NCBI GenBank assembly: GCA_934490165.1
Contig: CAKSTB010000014.1
Location: forward strand, 1-64,000
DNA length: 64,000 nucleotides
Source of the DNA: an uncultured Ruminiclostridium sp.
Lineage (GTDB): Bacteria; Bacillota; Clostridia; Oscillospirales; Ruminococcaceae
Direction of reading: 5' to 3'
Position 1 is the first letter of the stretch. Every line of letters begins with the position of its first letter. Position numbers and translations under genes: made by a program. Below the pieces are notes generated by a model. The model was not told the DNA's origin. It worked only from the letters and a program-made list of their open reading frames with translations, and did no database searches. Positions 13,456 through 22,322 of this stretch are shown in pieces.

Positions 13456-14695
13456 TTTGATCTTCACAGCCAAGCAGCAGGAACTGATGAGCTTGCTCAA
13501 ACACAATGAGCTCCATCGGCTTAACCTGCTTGAAGGCTCTGTCCGTAGCGGCAAGACATGGATATCGCTTATCCTTTGGGCGTTCTGGATAGCCGACCGT
13601 CCGACAGATTATGCCTATCTGATGTCGGCAAAAACGTTACAGACATTAAAACGTAACTGCTTGATGTTATTGCAAGAGCTTGTCGGAGAAGATAATTTCA
13701 AGTATTCGCTGTCTACCAAAGAAGGCAGATTATTCGGAAGAAAAATCCTATTTGAGGGGGCGAATGATGCAAAGTCAGAAAACAAAATCCGAGGCATGAC
13801 GCTAGGCGGAGCGTACTGCGATGAGCTGACGCTATTCCCTAAGGACTTTTTTTCGATGCTCCTGTCACGTTTGTCGGTCAAGGGCGCAAAGCTTTTTGCT
13901 ACAACAAACCCGGATGTTCCGACACACTGGCTGAAAAAAGAATATATAGACAATCCGAAAGTCGATATGCTAGTATTGCGATTTCTGATTGATGATAACA
14001 CAACGCTTCCTGAAGAATACGTCCGGGAAATCAAAAAGGAATACACGGGCGTTTATTTTGAACGCTTTATCCGAGGTAACTGGGTAGCAGCAGAAGGTGT
14101 TATTTACCCACTGTTTGCCGATAGCCCGTCAAGATATATCGTTGATACACTTCCTGAAGATATTATGTTTGTCACCATAGGCGGTGACTTCGGCGGAAAC
14201 GGATCAGCCCATACCCTTAATGCTACCGGATTCACTAAAGGTTTTCAGTCGATTGTAACTCTTGACGAATACTATCGTAAAGAAACCATATCACCGTATG
14301 AGCTTGAAAATGATTTCTGTAATTTCATCGAAGGCGTATGCCGGCGCTGGAAATGCACCGAAATATATCTCGATTCGGCGGAGCAAATACTGATTAAAGG
14401 TGTACGTCTCGCCGCTCAGAGGAGAAAGCTCCGTGTGAACATTCACAATGCACGGAAAGGATCTATCAACAATCGTATATTATTCTACAATCGTCTGATT
14501 GCGTCTGACAGGTATAAAATCATGTCGCAATGCAAGCATACGATCGAAGCGTTCCAGACCGCTATCTGGAAGCCGAATGCGGCGACTGAAATACGTCTTG
14601 ATGACGGAAGCATAAATATTGATAGCCTTGACGCTCAGGAATACAGCACCGAAGCCTATATGACTAATGTCTTCGATGCGGAAAGGAAAACGTGA
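13445..14695 (+). CDS. terL: Terminase large subunit (PBSX/Terminase_3 type)
   Basis: The 416-residue packaging motor has Walker A GSVRSGKT (31-38), a coupling loop, Walker B GGAYCDEL (Asp126, Glu127), motif III ATTNP, and a C-terminal nuclease domain beginning near VTIGGDFGG with IYLDSAEQ. It pumps phage DNA into the prohead and cuts it. The family is common in Gram-positive phages and unlike Mu gp28. ATGA overlap with the portal gene. Confidence 0.93.
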   Translation: MSNDLIFTAKQQELMSLLKHNELHRLNLLEGSVRSGKTWISLILWAFWIADRPTDYAYLMSAKTLQTLKRNCLMLLQELVGEDNFKYSLSTKEGRLFGRKILFEGANDAKSENKIRGMTLGGAYCDELTLFPKDFFSMLLSRLSVKGAKLFATTNPDVPTHWLKKEYIDNPKVDMLVLRFLIDDNTTLPEEYVREIKKEYTGVYFERFIRGNWVAAEGVIYPLFADSPSRYIVDTLPEDIMFVTIGGDFGGNGSAHTLNATGFTKGFQSIVTLDEYYRKETISPYELENDFCNFIEGVCRRWKCTEIYLDSAEQILIKGVRLAAQRRKLRVNIHNARKGSINNRILFYNRLIASDRYKIMSQCKHTIEAFQTAIWKPNAATEIRLDDGSINIDSLDAQEYSTEAYMTNVFDAERKT

Positions 14696-16110
14696 TGTCT
14701 ATATATACTTATATAAAGCAGGCGTTTCCAAATGTGCCTATAGTCGATATATCCGACTATTACACACGGCACATCGAGCCTGCGAAACGTATCTATCAGG
14801 GTAAACCGCCTTGGAAAACGGTCACAAACAGCGGAATAAAGAAGAAAAGCCGTCCCAGAGCTATGACGAATATGGTAAAGGTTATCTGTGACAAGCTCGC
14901 CACGATGACCTTTTCGGAACAGTGCGATATATCTGTTGATGACGAAAAGTACAACGATACAGTAAGCAAGGTTCTTGAAAATAACTGTTTCTGGGAGCGT
15001 TTTCCCGAATTTCTTTCCCGGTCATACGCACTCGGCGGCGGAGTTATAAAGGTGTATCTCGAGGATAATGTTATATGCCTGAACTACATCAACGCTGATC
15101 GTTTCTTCCCGACAAAATGGAATAATCGGCAGATCACAGAAGGTATTTTCAGCAATGACTATGTTCAGAACGGTTTCTACTACAAGCTGTTCGAATATCA
15201 TACATTGCAGTCTGACGGCGTTCACATTTACCACGTTCTGCGGCGAAGCGATTCACGCAGTTATCTCGGTCAGGAAGTTCCCGTTTCGGAGCTGTTCCCG
15301 GAACTTGAATACGAAATGGTGTTCAAAGGTGTTCAAAAGCCGTTATTCTGCTATTTTAAACCTGCAGTCGGAAACAATATGGTTTTCGACTTGCCGCTTG
15401 GTTTACCTGTCTTTGCAAATTCTATAGACACACTGCGGGAAATAGATGTAATATTCGACAGCCTTGAGCGAGAATTTATACTCGGCAAGAAGCGTATCAT
15501 TATTCCTTCGGAATGCATTAAATCGACCTATGACAGTGACGGCAACGAAGTAAAATACTTTGACACCGATGACGAAGTCTATCAGGCGTTCAATGCCGAC
15601 GATGCGCCGAAACTGAATATATCCGACAACACCCAGTCGCTCCGAGTGACCGAACACGTTGAAGCTCTGAAACTTCAGCTGAATATACTCAGCACTCAGC
15701 TTGGTTTCTCTCCGGGAACGCTGTCATTTGACAGTAATTCCGGCGTAAAAACGGCGACAGAAGTTGCCGCCGATGAAAAGGATACGCTTCGCACCGTGCA
15801 GAATAACAAGAATATCATATCCGAGGTGCTTGAAAGTCTTGCAACGGCGATTATAGAAATAACACAGGCTTCAGAAGAGGTCAGCAAAGATTATACGGTT
15901 TCTGTCAATTGGCAGGATAACATTATCGGCGATGACAACACCCGTATAGATAACAATATCAAGCTTGTTCAGGCAGGGCTTAAATCAAAAATTCGTGCTA
16001 TTATGGAAGCACAGAATATTGATGAAGCAGAAGCCGCAGAAGAACTGCAGCGTATTGCGAAGGAAAATGACATAGACGGCGGCATACTGGACGGTGATAG
16101 CTATGAATAA
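14695..16110 (+). CDS. Portal protein (SPP1 gp6-like)
   Basis: The 471-residue protein has the order TNMVKVICDKLATMTFSE, a long alpha/beta stem region, then QLGFSPGTLSFDSNSGVKTA with TATEVAADEKDT, which is a hallmark of SPP1-type portals of Gram-positive phages. It forms the dodecameric DNA gate of the capsid. ATG was taken in the overlap with the terminase stop. It overlaps the following minor head gene by eight bases. Confidence 0.88.
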   Translation: MSIYTYIKQAFPNVPIVDISDYYTRHIEPAKRIYQGKPPWKTVTNSGIKKKSRPRAMTNMVKVICDKLATMTFSEQCDISVDDEKYNDTVSKVLENNCFWERFPEFLSRSYALGGGVIKVYLEDNVICLNYINADRFFPTKWNNRQITEGIFSNDYVQNGFYYKLFEYHTLQSDGVHIYHVLRRSDSRSYLGQEVPVSELFPELEYEMVFKGVQKPLFCYFKPAVGNNMVFDLPLGLPVFANSIDTLREIDVIFDSLEREFILGKKRIIIPSECIKSTYDSDGNEVKYFDTDDEVYQAFNADDAPKLNISDNTQSLRVTEHVEALKLQLNILSTQLGFSPGTLSFDSNSGVKTATEVAADEKDTLRTVQNNKNIISEVLESLATAIIEITQASEEVSKDYTVSVNWQDNIIGDDNTRIDNNIKLVQAGLKSKIRAIMEAQNIDEAEAAEELQRIAKENDIDGGILDGDSYE

Positions 16111-17938
16111 GCTGACTTCTCTGCAGTTGTCGCAGGGAATAACCGATCTTATTGTCGGACTGGAAACCGATCTTATTGCAAACATAGCCGCCTATCTTGC
16201 TGCAGGAAAAATCGAAGAAGACACGGCAAAGTGGAAAATGAAGAAGCTCGCCGAGCTTGGCAAGCTGACAAAGCAGAACGCAAAAACGATAGCTGAATAT
16301 GCAGGAAAAACGCCCGAGCTTCTGGAGCTTACGCTTCAGAGAGCGGCAAATTCCGCTATTCAGGAGCTTGCACCGGGATTAAAACGTATGGTGCAGGAGG
16401 GGCTTATTGATAGACGAGCCACGCCGTCAATGTCCGGCAATATGTTAAACAGTCTTAAAATGCTTCAAAAACAGGCAAAAAAAGACCTGAACCTTACAAA
16501 TACAACGATGAAGTATAAGGCAAAGAACGCCGCTATGCAGGTAATCAACCGTACCGCCGAGCTTGCTAACAAGCAGGAATACATAGACAGTCTGAATAAG
16601 GCTACAGGAAAGGTCGTTACCGGAATTGAAGCACGTCAGAGTGCCATGCGGGAATGTATCGGCGAGATGACGCAGAAAGGTATTCCGGCTTTTGTCGATA
16701 AAAACGGTCGGAACTGGACGCCGGAAGCATACACTAATATGTGTATACGTTCGACTGTCGGAAGCGTCGCTAAAGAAACTCAGTTTTCCCTTATGGACGA
16801 ATACGGGCTTGATCTGGTCGAAGTCAGCAGTCACAGCGGCGCAAGACCACTCTGTGCCAAAGATCAAGGGAAAATATTCAATCGCAACGGCGGTGGAGGC
16901 TATACCACTGACCTTGACGGCAAACGGATAAAATTCTATTCTTGGAGGTCAAGCTCATACGGCAAGCCTGCAGGGCTTCTTGGTATAAACTGCGGTCATC
17001 AGATCTATCCGTTCCTGCCCGGTATCAGCGTTCAGACCTACTTTCCGTATGACGAAAAGGAAAATGCCGAGCAGTACGAAAAAATCTGCAATCAACGTGC
17101 TCTTGAACGTAAGGTCAGAGCTTCAAAGCGTGAATGTACCTCTCTTGACACTCTCTGCGACAAAGAAGGCTTTGACAAGGCAGCATATAAGCTGAAGCAG
17201 CAGGAACAGCAGCTTAAAAGCTACTGTGAGAAAAACGGGCTTGCATACAAGCCCGACCGCACCGCTACTCCCGGTTACGGACGCAGTCAGGCGGCAAAGA
17301 CTACAGTAAGCTATAAGGCGGCGGTTAAGGCAGAACAAGAGCAGATAAAGCTTATTGATGTTGACAATTCTGCTGTTAATGATATAATAAGGGCAAGCGG
17401 TAAAGGGAAATCTATTAACAAATCTGAACATTATTATGAAAATTACGGAGAAGTTAATATCAATGATGGTAAAGTCGTTTCTTCCGAATTAAAGAAATTC
17501 ATTGCAGAAGAAGCGGACAGTCCTATTGAGAAATGCCGTGTAATAAACAAAAGCGGAAAAATGTATACTGTTTATGGTGATGAATACACTGTCAACACTG
17601 GACTTCTTGGTGATGAAATGAACGGTAGCATCAACATTCACAATCATGTCACGGGACAAAGTCAATATTCCTTTAGTAAGGAAGACCTTATCGAAAGTGT
17701 TCGAGACGGTTCATACATTTCATATGCTTGTGACGAGAAATATCTTTACACGATGATTATTAAAAATAAGACACCTGCTGATTTAGCTGAACAACTTTAT
17801 GAAGAAGCAAGACTTGAAGTTGACGATATTCTATTTCATAATCCAGAACTCATACCGTTAGGAGATGAACAACATGAAAGAATTAAAAGAGCCTGTGAAA
17901 AACTCGGAATTGCATATAAACGCTCAAAACTACCCTGA
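16103..17938 (+). CDS. Minor head protein (Phage_min_cap2/SPP1 gp7-like) with C-terminal JAMM-like extension
   Basis: The product is 611 residues. The N-terminal two-thirds is a helical minor capsid protein with the diagnostic central stretch EVSSHSGARPLCAKDQGKIF then GINCGHQIYPFLPG. A linker (about 380-440) leads to an extra domain at about 440-611. There INIHNHVTGQSQYSF followed by SKEDL gives HxH...S..D, the arrangement of JAMM/MPN metal-binding cores. The last 65 bases overlap the next gene. The extension and that gene look more A/T-rich than the surrounding head genes, and two terminators follow. An injected effector domain with a small partner is plausible. Start: ATG 16103 rather than GTG 16094. 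Confidence 0.8.
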   Translation: MNKLTSLQLSQGITDLIVGLETDLIANIAAYLAAGKIEEDTAKWKMKKLAELGKLTKQNAKTIAEYAGKTPELLELTLQRAANSAIQELAPGLKRMVQEGLIDRRATPSMSGNMLNSLKMLQKQAKKDLNLTNTTMKYKAKNAAMQVINRTAELANKQEYIDSLNKATGKVVTGIEARQSAMRECIGEMTQKGIPAFVDKNGRNWTPEAYTNMCIRSTVGSVAKETQFSLMDEYGLDLVEVSSHSGARPLCAKDQGKIFNRNGGGGYTTDLDGKRIKFYSWRSSSYGKPAGLLGINCGHQIYPFLPGISVQTYFPYDEKENAEQYEKICNQRALERKVRASKRECTSLDTLCDKEGFDKAAYKLKQQEQQLKSYCEKNGLAYKPDRTATPGYGRSQAAKTTVSYKAAVKAEQEQIKLIDVDNSAVNDIIRASGKGKSINKSEHYYENYGEVNINDGKVVSSELKKFIAEEADSPIEKCRVINKSGKMYTVYGDEYTVNTGLLGDEMNGSINIHNHVTGQSQYSFSKEDLIESVRDGSYISYACDEKYLYTMIIKNKTPADLAEQLYEEARLEVDDILFHNPELIPLGDEQHERIKRACEKLGIAYKRSKLP

Positions 17939-18116
17939 CGGTTGTTATGAAGAATTAGAAAAGCTAAAAAAAGAATATCAGTCACAATACGCCAATATTG
18001 AATCTAAGTATAAAGGTTTTCACGGACGAGATGACAGATCAGCAAAAGAACTTATGGATTTAACCATAGCTTTTCGCAAACGAATTAAAACCATAAGAGA
18101 TAAATACAACGTTTAA
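17874..18116 (+). CDS. Small helical protein overlapping the minor head gene, 80 residues
   Basis: ATG 17874 is nine bases after AGGAG; ATG 17865 touches it and is unlikely. The product (EELEKLKKEYQSQYANIESK, then KELMDLTIAFRKRIKTIRDK) is charged and helical, probably coiled-coil. It begins inside the gene carrying the JAMM-like domain and ends at a terminator, so it may be the cognate partner (immunity or chaperone). That is inferred from context only. Confidence 0.6.
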   Translation: MKELKEPVKNSELHINAQNYPDGCYEELEKLKKEYQSQYANIESKYKGFHGRDDRSAKELMDLTIAFRKRIKTIRDKYNV

Positions 18117-18117
18117 G

Positions 18118-18186
18118 CACCCTTTCGAGGGTGTTTTTCTTATGACAAATTATATGATTAAAACAGCACTTTCACGGTGCTGTTTT
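18118..18186 (+). terminator. Two successive intrinsic terminators inside the late operon
   Basis: First: CACCCT-TTCG-AGGGTG (18118-18133) followed by TTTTTCTT. Second: AAAACAGCAC/GTGCTGTTTT (18160-18169 with 18177-18186) followed by TATA. Both lie between head genes that must be transcribed together, which would require antitermination or partial read-through. Confidence 0.8.
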
Positions 18187-18219
18187 TATATTACCCATTT
18201 TACAGAAAGGAAAATCATT

Positions 18220-18744
18220 ATGGATGAAAAAATCACAACATCGGCAGCTGAGAATGCCGAAAGCACAGCTCAGGCAGAACAGACAGCTGCCACAGCTCAG
18301 AGCGGTGCACAGGACGGCACTGCCACGGAAGCTGTTACGCAGTCCGAACCGCAGGCTGAGCAGAAATCCGAGCCTTCCGGAAATTCAGAAACAGAAACAG
18401 GAAAGACTGACGGCGGAAAATCAGGCAGTGCGGAATCCCCCGTCGAAAGCGACAACTCTCAGGAGGAAAACAAGCAGGAGATAGCCGAGCTTAAGGGCAA
18501 GGTTCATGCTCTTTCTGTCGGAGTTGCGGCAGATTGCATTGAGGATGTGCTTGCGCTCGCAAAGGCAAAGGTCGGCGGAGATGTTACACTTGACAAGGCT
18601 ATTGACAGTGTGATCGAAAAATATCCCAGCTTCAAGGGCGAAAAACCTCCCAAGGCAATAGTTACGTCAGCTGTTGCGACAGTAAACGATGAACAGAAGA
18701 CAGCCGATGAAGCAAGAATCAACAAGATAATGGGTATTAAGTAA
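18220..18744 (+). CDS. Capsid scaffolding protein
   Basis: The product is 174 residues. Residues 1-95 are low-complexity (Ala, Glu, Gln, Ser; NAESTAQAEQTAATAQSG). A coiled-coil segment (EENKQEIAELKGKVHALSVG) and a C-terminal helical part follow. This composition directly upstream of the major capsid gene is typical of scaffolds. ATG has an AAAGGAAAATC site. The upstream in-frame extension runs through the terminator and was rejected. Confidence 0.78.
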   Translation: MDEKITTSAAENAESTAQAEQTAATAQSGAQDGTATEAVTQSEPQAEQKSEPSGNSETETGKTDGGKSGSAESPVESDNSQEENKQEIAELKGKVHALSVGVAADCIEDVLALAKAKVGGDVTLDKAIDSVIEKYPSFKGEKPPKAIVTSAVATVNDEQKTADEARINKIMGIK

Positions 18745-18763
18745 CCCAGAAAGGAAAATCACT

Positions 18764-19648
18764 ATGGCAAATTCAATTACAAAATTCAAGGCATATATCG
18801 ACAAGCTCGATACAGTCTATCAGCAGGCTTCCGCCACATCTATTCTTGATGCCGATGCAGATACCGTAAGAATGGGTGCAACGGCGGGAGAGTTCCTCAT
18901 TCCTAAGATAAGCATGGACGGTCTTGCGGATTACTCACGTTCAAATGGCTATGTTCAGGGTGATGTTACAATCACTTATGAAACAAAGTCCTGCAACTAT
19001 GACAGAGGTCGTAAGTTCTCCGTTGACGCAATGGATAACGAAGAAACCGCAGGTATTGCGTTCGGTAAGCTCGCAAGCGAGTTCATCAGAACGAAGGTAG
19101 TTTCTGAAATGGACGCTTTCCGCTTTGCAAAATATGCAAGTGCTACAGGTATTCTGTCTGCCGCAGAAGCTACTCCTACAGCCGGCACTTCTGTTCTGAC
19201 GGCTCTTCAGACTGCCGTCAATGCTCAGGATGAGGCAGAGGTAAACGCTGACGGCAAGATACTGTTTATCACTCCTACTCTTCTGACACTTGCCAAAAAC
19301 GTCGATACCACAAAGAGCAAGGCTATTCTCGATCGCTTCGAAAAAATTATCACTGTACCTCAGACAAGATTTTATACCGCCATCGATCTGAAGGACGGCA
19401 CATCAAGCAATGAGTTAGCAGGAGGCTATAATGGTTCAACCGGCGGTTACAAGATCAACTTTATGATAATCAACCGTGATGCCGTTATTCAGTTTGGCAA
19501 GCATACGGTCAATAAGGTAATCACTCCTGAAGAAAATCAGACAAATGACGGTTATTTGTTCTTCTACAGAGCATACGGAATTACTGAAACCTATGAAAAC
19601 AAGGTAAAGGGTATATACCTCAACCGTGATACAACGGCGCTGACCTAA
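18764..19648 (+). CDS. Major capsid protein (HK97-fold)
   Basis: The 294-residue protein opens MANSITKFKAYIDKLDTVYQ, with GEFLIPKISMDGLADYSRSN and a central helix-rich stretch (FGKLASEFIRTKVVSEMDAF) expected of the HK97-type spine helix and P-domain. It ends GIYLNRDTTALT. Its position after a scaffold and before connector proteins fits. AGAAAGGAAAATC is a strong ribosome site, as expected for an abundant protein. Confidence 0.85.
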   Translation: MANSITKFKAYIDKLDTVYQQASATSILDADADTVRMGATAGEFLIPKISMDGLADYSRSNGYVQGDVTITYETKSCNYDRGRKFSVDAMDNEETAGIAFGKLASEFIRTKVVSEMDAFRFAKYASATGILSAAEATPTAGTSVLTALQTAVNAQDEAEVNADGKILFITPTLLTLAKNVDTTKSKAILDRFEKIITVPQTRFYTAIDLKDGTSSNELAGGYNGSTGGYKINFMIINRDAVIQFGKHTVNKVITPEENQTNDGYLFFYRAYGITETYENKVKGIYLNRDTTALT

Positions 19649-19658
19649 GGAGGTTTCT

Positions 19659-19805
19659 ATGACAAGAGTAGGATTTACAGCCGAAGATCTGTCGGATAAC
19701 ACAGTTCAGCAGGAACAGAAAACAACTTCGGCAAACAAAAAGCAGTCTAAGCAGTCAAAGAAGCCGGCGGAGGTATCCGATGCAGCAGAAGATAGTTACA
19801 CCTGA
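19659..19805 (+). CDS. Small Gln/Lys/Ser-rich head-region protein, 48 residues
   Basis: ATG follows AAGGAGGTTTCT, one of the best ribosome sites in the operon. The product MTRVGFTAEDLSDNTVQQEQ continues with a KKQSKQSKKP stretch and overlaps the next gene by 26 bases. Similar tiny polar proteins follow capsid genes in many Gram-positive phages; the role is unknown. Confidence 0.6.
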   Translation: MTRVGFTAEDLSDNTVQQEQKTTSANKKQSKQSKKPAEVSDAAEDSYT

Positions 19806-20172
19806 CTACTACAAAGACGTTTTCTGCGGAGAGTTTGACGGTGACGAAAAGGAGCTGTCTAAGCTCCTTGAGGTTGCATACATTATTATATATAACGAAA
19901 CCTGCGGCAGAATAGCTCAGTTCGACAGTCTGGATAAAAAAGTTCAGACTGCTGTCAAAGACGCTATCTGTTGGCAGGTTGATTATATATCAGCAAACGG
20001 CGGTCTTTCATTCGTGCATGACGGCAGCTTCAGCAATATTTCACTCGGCAGTTTCAGCTATTCGGCAGGCGGCAACAACAGCGTATCGGATGGAAAACTG
20101 CCGATGTGCAATGTGTCATACGGCTTGCTTTTATCAACCGGGCTCATGTATAAAGGTCTTGATGCGTTATGA
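19780..20172 (+). CDS. Head-tail connector (head completion adaptor)
   Basis: The 130-residue product has the helical adaptor pattern: YKDVFCGEFDGDEKELSKLL, then AYIIIYNETCGRIAQFDSLD and AVKDAICWQVDYI, followed by a Ser/Gly-rich loop. Position immediately after the capsid gene supports a gp6/gp15-type adaptor that joins portal to stopper. Confidence 0.7.
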   Translation: MQQKIVTPDYYKDVFCGEFDGDEKELSKLLEVAYIIIYNETCGRIAQFDSLDKKVQTAVKDAICWQVDYISANGGLSFVHDGSFSNISLGSFSYSAGGNNSVSDGKLPMCNVSYGLLLSTGLMYKGLDAL

Positions 20173-20501
20173 TGAAACCTATACCACGCAGTCTTTTGAT
20201 ACACACTGCTGCTGTTGTTGCCGAAAAGACCGACAGATGGGGCGAAATCTCCGAAACGTCTGCGGAAACATTGAAATATGTCCGCATAGAACCGACAGAA
20301 AGTTATACAAGCGATAAGCAGAACAATCAGGTAAAGGTTGATGCGGTCATGTATTACGACTGCCGTAATTCATTTCCGCCTAATTTCAAATTTGTGCCGG
20401 GCGCAAAGGTGATTTTTGAAAAAACGGAATACAGGATTGCAAGCATAAAGCGGTATGACACAAATGCTCCGCATCATTATGAGATAGGTTTATCGTTATG
20501 A
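20169..20501 (+). CDS. Minor capsid protein 1 / head-tail stopper
   Basis: The 110-residue product matches the small Minor_capsid_1 pattern: PIPRSLLIHTAAVV, VRIEPTESY, DAVMYYDCRNSFPPNFKFVP then GAKVIFEKTEYRIASI. The fold is a beta barrel closing the head exit. Coupled by ATGA overlaps to both neighbours. Confidence 0.75.
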   Translation: MMKPIPRSLLIHTAAVVAEKTDRWGEISETSAETLKYVRIEPTESYTSDKQNNQVKVDAVMYYDCRNSFPPNFKFVPGAKVIFEKTEYRIASIKRYDTNAPHHYEIGLSL

Positions 20502-20965
20502 ATGTGAAAATAAACATTAACAGTGCGGCAGTCAAGGCGAGAATGACGGAAAAAACACATGATGCTATGAAACTTCTTATGTCAAATTTCCTTAAGGATT
20601 GCAACGATTACGCTCCTCAAGATCAGAGCGTTCTCATAAATAGCAGTATAATCCACACAGGAATCTCTGCCGATTGGGTACCACCGCTCGGGAAAAAAGT
20701 GACTTCAGAACAGTTACAAGCACTTGCCCGTGCTAAAGGCAGTGAAGTTGAAATAAGAAACGATAGTATTGCTATGGTTCTTCGTTGGGAAACGCCTTAT
20801 GCAAGGACATTGTATTATGGCGTATCTAAAAAAGGTAACCCTATATCATATTCACATGATGAAAACCCAAAAGCCTGCAAAATGTGGGCGCATAAAGCGG
20901 AATCGGTTAAAGGGGAACAGTGGCGAAGACAACTGCAGAAACTTTTAACAGGAAGTGATAAATAA
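20498..20965 (+). CDS. Minor capsid protein 2-like tail-completion protein
   Basis: The 155-residue product follows the Minor_capsid_2 pattern: helix MTEKTHDAMKLLMSNFLKDC, DYAPQDQSVLINSS, then WETPYARTLYYG and NPKACKMWAHKAESV. It joins tail to head. It overlaps both neighbours by a few bases. Confidence 0.8.
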   Translation: MNVKININSAAVKARMTEKTHDAMKLLMSNFLKDCNDYAPQDQSVLINSSIIHTGISADWVPPLGKKVTSEQLQALARAKGSEVEIRNDSIAMVLRWETPYARTLYYGVSKKGNPISYSHDENPKACKMWAHKAESVKGEQWRRQLQKLLTGSDK

Positions 20966-21348
20966 TGTCACCTCAGAAGAAAGCAATCGAACTTATTCTC
21001 AATTTTATAGAAGATAAGCTCGGATATACAATTGAAACAACCGGCTTGCCTGTCGGCGGAGGTATTTCCGCCGAAGTGCAAGCGGCAAAGGATAACGGTG
21101 CTACACTTGACAGACAGCGGCAGGACAGAACCTTGCCGCTTCTTATTTTATCGAAAAACAAGATACAGGGTGCAGCAATGGAACAGCTTTTCAATATCGG
21201 CAATCTTGTATCAAGAACAAACGAACTGCCACAGGACGAATGCGTTCAGCTGATGAGCGCAACCGTATCTACTGATGCGGCACCTGTCGGAAAAGTCGGG
21301 GATTTCTGGATATATTCCATGATTGTTGATGTCAGGATAGCATTTTAG
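20965..21348 (+). CDS. Tail terminator (Minor_capsid_3-like)
   Basis: The 127-residue product has an N-terminal helix (KKAIELILNFIEDKLG) and a beta sandwich ending in WIYSMIVDVRIAF, as in the third protein of the Gram-positive minor-capsid trio. It caps the tail tube at the head side. Confidence 0.7.
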   Translation: MSPQKKAIELILNFIEDKLGYTIETTGLPVGGGISAEVQAAKDNGATLDRQRQDRTLPLLILSKNKIQGAAMEQLFNIGNLVSRTNELPQDECVQLMSATVSTDAAPVGKVGDFWIYSMIVDVRIAF

Positions 21349-21359
21349 GAGGTACTAAT

Positions 21360-21833
21360 ATGGCAAATGAACAGGTAATACCTACTGTCGGCAAAGCCGA
21401 GCTGAACAGTGAAATAAAGGTAGAGATCAATACTACTCCTACAGGAGAATCGGCTACATATTCGGATATGCGCAAGGCGTTCAAATCGGTAACGACCGCA
21501 ATAAACGAGGTTGTATACAGTGCTACCTATCTTGCAGACGGCGGATTTGCAAGCTCTGCGGTAGTCGGCGCAGCACCTACGGTAGTGCTTGCGGGTGATT
21601 TTATAAAAGACGATCCCGTCTGCGCTTTTCTTGACGAGATCCAGTATGAGATCGGCTCAAAGAGAGTAACTGACATCAAGATAACCCGTAACGGCAAGGT
21701 TCTCACCTGCCCTGTCACGGTTACAGCTGCCGGCATAGGCGGCGGCGAGTCTACAGCTCCCAACACTATAAGCTGCACGATCGCCTTTAACGGCAAACCC
21801 GCAATAACAACAGCCACCGTTTCGGGTGTCTGA
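21360..21833 (+). CDS. Major tail tube protein
   Basis: The 157-residue, beta-rich product (PTVGKAELNSEIKVEINTTP, VTDIKITRNGKVLTCPVTVT, NTISCTIAFNGKPAITTATV) is of tail-tube size. An excellent AGGAGG site precedes it and a strong hairpin follows it, both usual for this high-copy protein. No sheath gene precedes it. Confidence 0.75.
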   Translation: MANEQVIPTVGKAELNSEIKVEINTTPTGESATYSDMRKAFKSVTTAINEVVYSATYLADGGFASSAVVGAAPTVVLAGDFIKDDPVCAFLDEIQYEIGSKRVTDIKITRNGKVLTCPVTVTAAGIGGGESTAPNTISCTIAFNGKPAITTATVSGV

Positions 21834-21852
21834 TATTACATCAAAAAACAGT

Positions 21853-21874
21853 CAGTGTGCCGTTTGGCACACTG
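21853..21874 (+). terminator. Hairpin after the tail-tube gene
   Basis: CAGTGTGCC-GTTT-GGCACACTG is a perfect 9-bp stem followed by CTGATTTTTATC. It is probably a partial terminator or mRNA-end stabiliser that lowers downstream expression. Confidence 0.7.
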
Positions 21875-21902
21875 CTGATTTTTATCAGGAGGATAACATA
21901 AT

Positions 21903-22322
21903 ATGTCATACAAAATTACACGAACACAGAAAATCACGGAAACTCTTGAGCTGTCTGACAAAAAAGGAAACGTCATCGACAGCATTGATATAGACATAGA
22001 CGCAGACGCTGTCTGCACAGCTTTTCGAAAGAAGCAGACGGAAGTAATTGATGCGGAAAGACGTCTTAAAGAAATAAGAAAAAACGGTGTTGAAACAGAT
22101 CTTGAATGCGCTTATGAAGCGTATGGAAATGCGGTAATTGCAATTTTTGAATTAATATTCGGCGAAGACGGCACAAAAAAGTTGCTTGAATTTTTCGAGG
22201 ACAATTACATTGAAATGGGTATACAGGTAGTGCCGTTTATCAATGCTATCATTGTGCCGAAAATAAATGAAACGCTTCGTAATCGTAAGGCTCAGATCAG
22301 AGCTTTACACAAGTACCGCTAA
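21903..22322 (+). CDS. Tail assembly chaperone, first component
   Basis: The 139-residue helical protein (DAVCTAFRKKQTEVIDAERR, then AYEAYGNAVIAIFELIFGED) lies between tail tube and tape measure, the place of gpG-type chaperones. It ends HKYR at a TAATG overlap with the Gp15-like gene, so it is probably coupled to it. No obvious slippery heptamer was recognised. Confidence 0.65.
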   Translation: MSYKITRTQKITETLELSDKKGNVIDSIDIDIDADAVCTAFRKKQTEVIDAERRLKEIRKNGVETDLECAYEAYGNAVIAIFELIFGEDGTKKLLEFFEDNYIEMGIQVVPFINAIIVPKINETLRNRKAQIRALHKYR

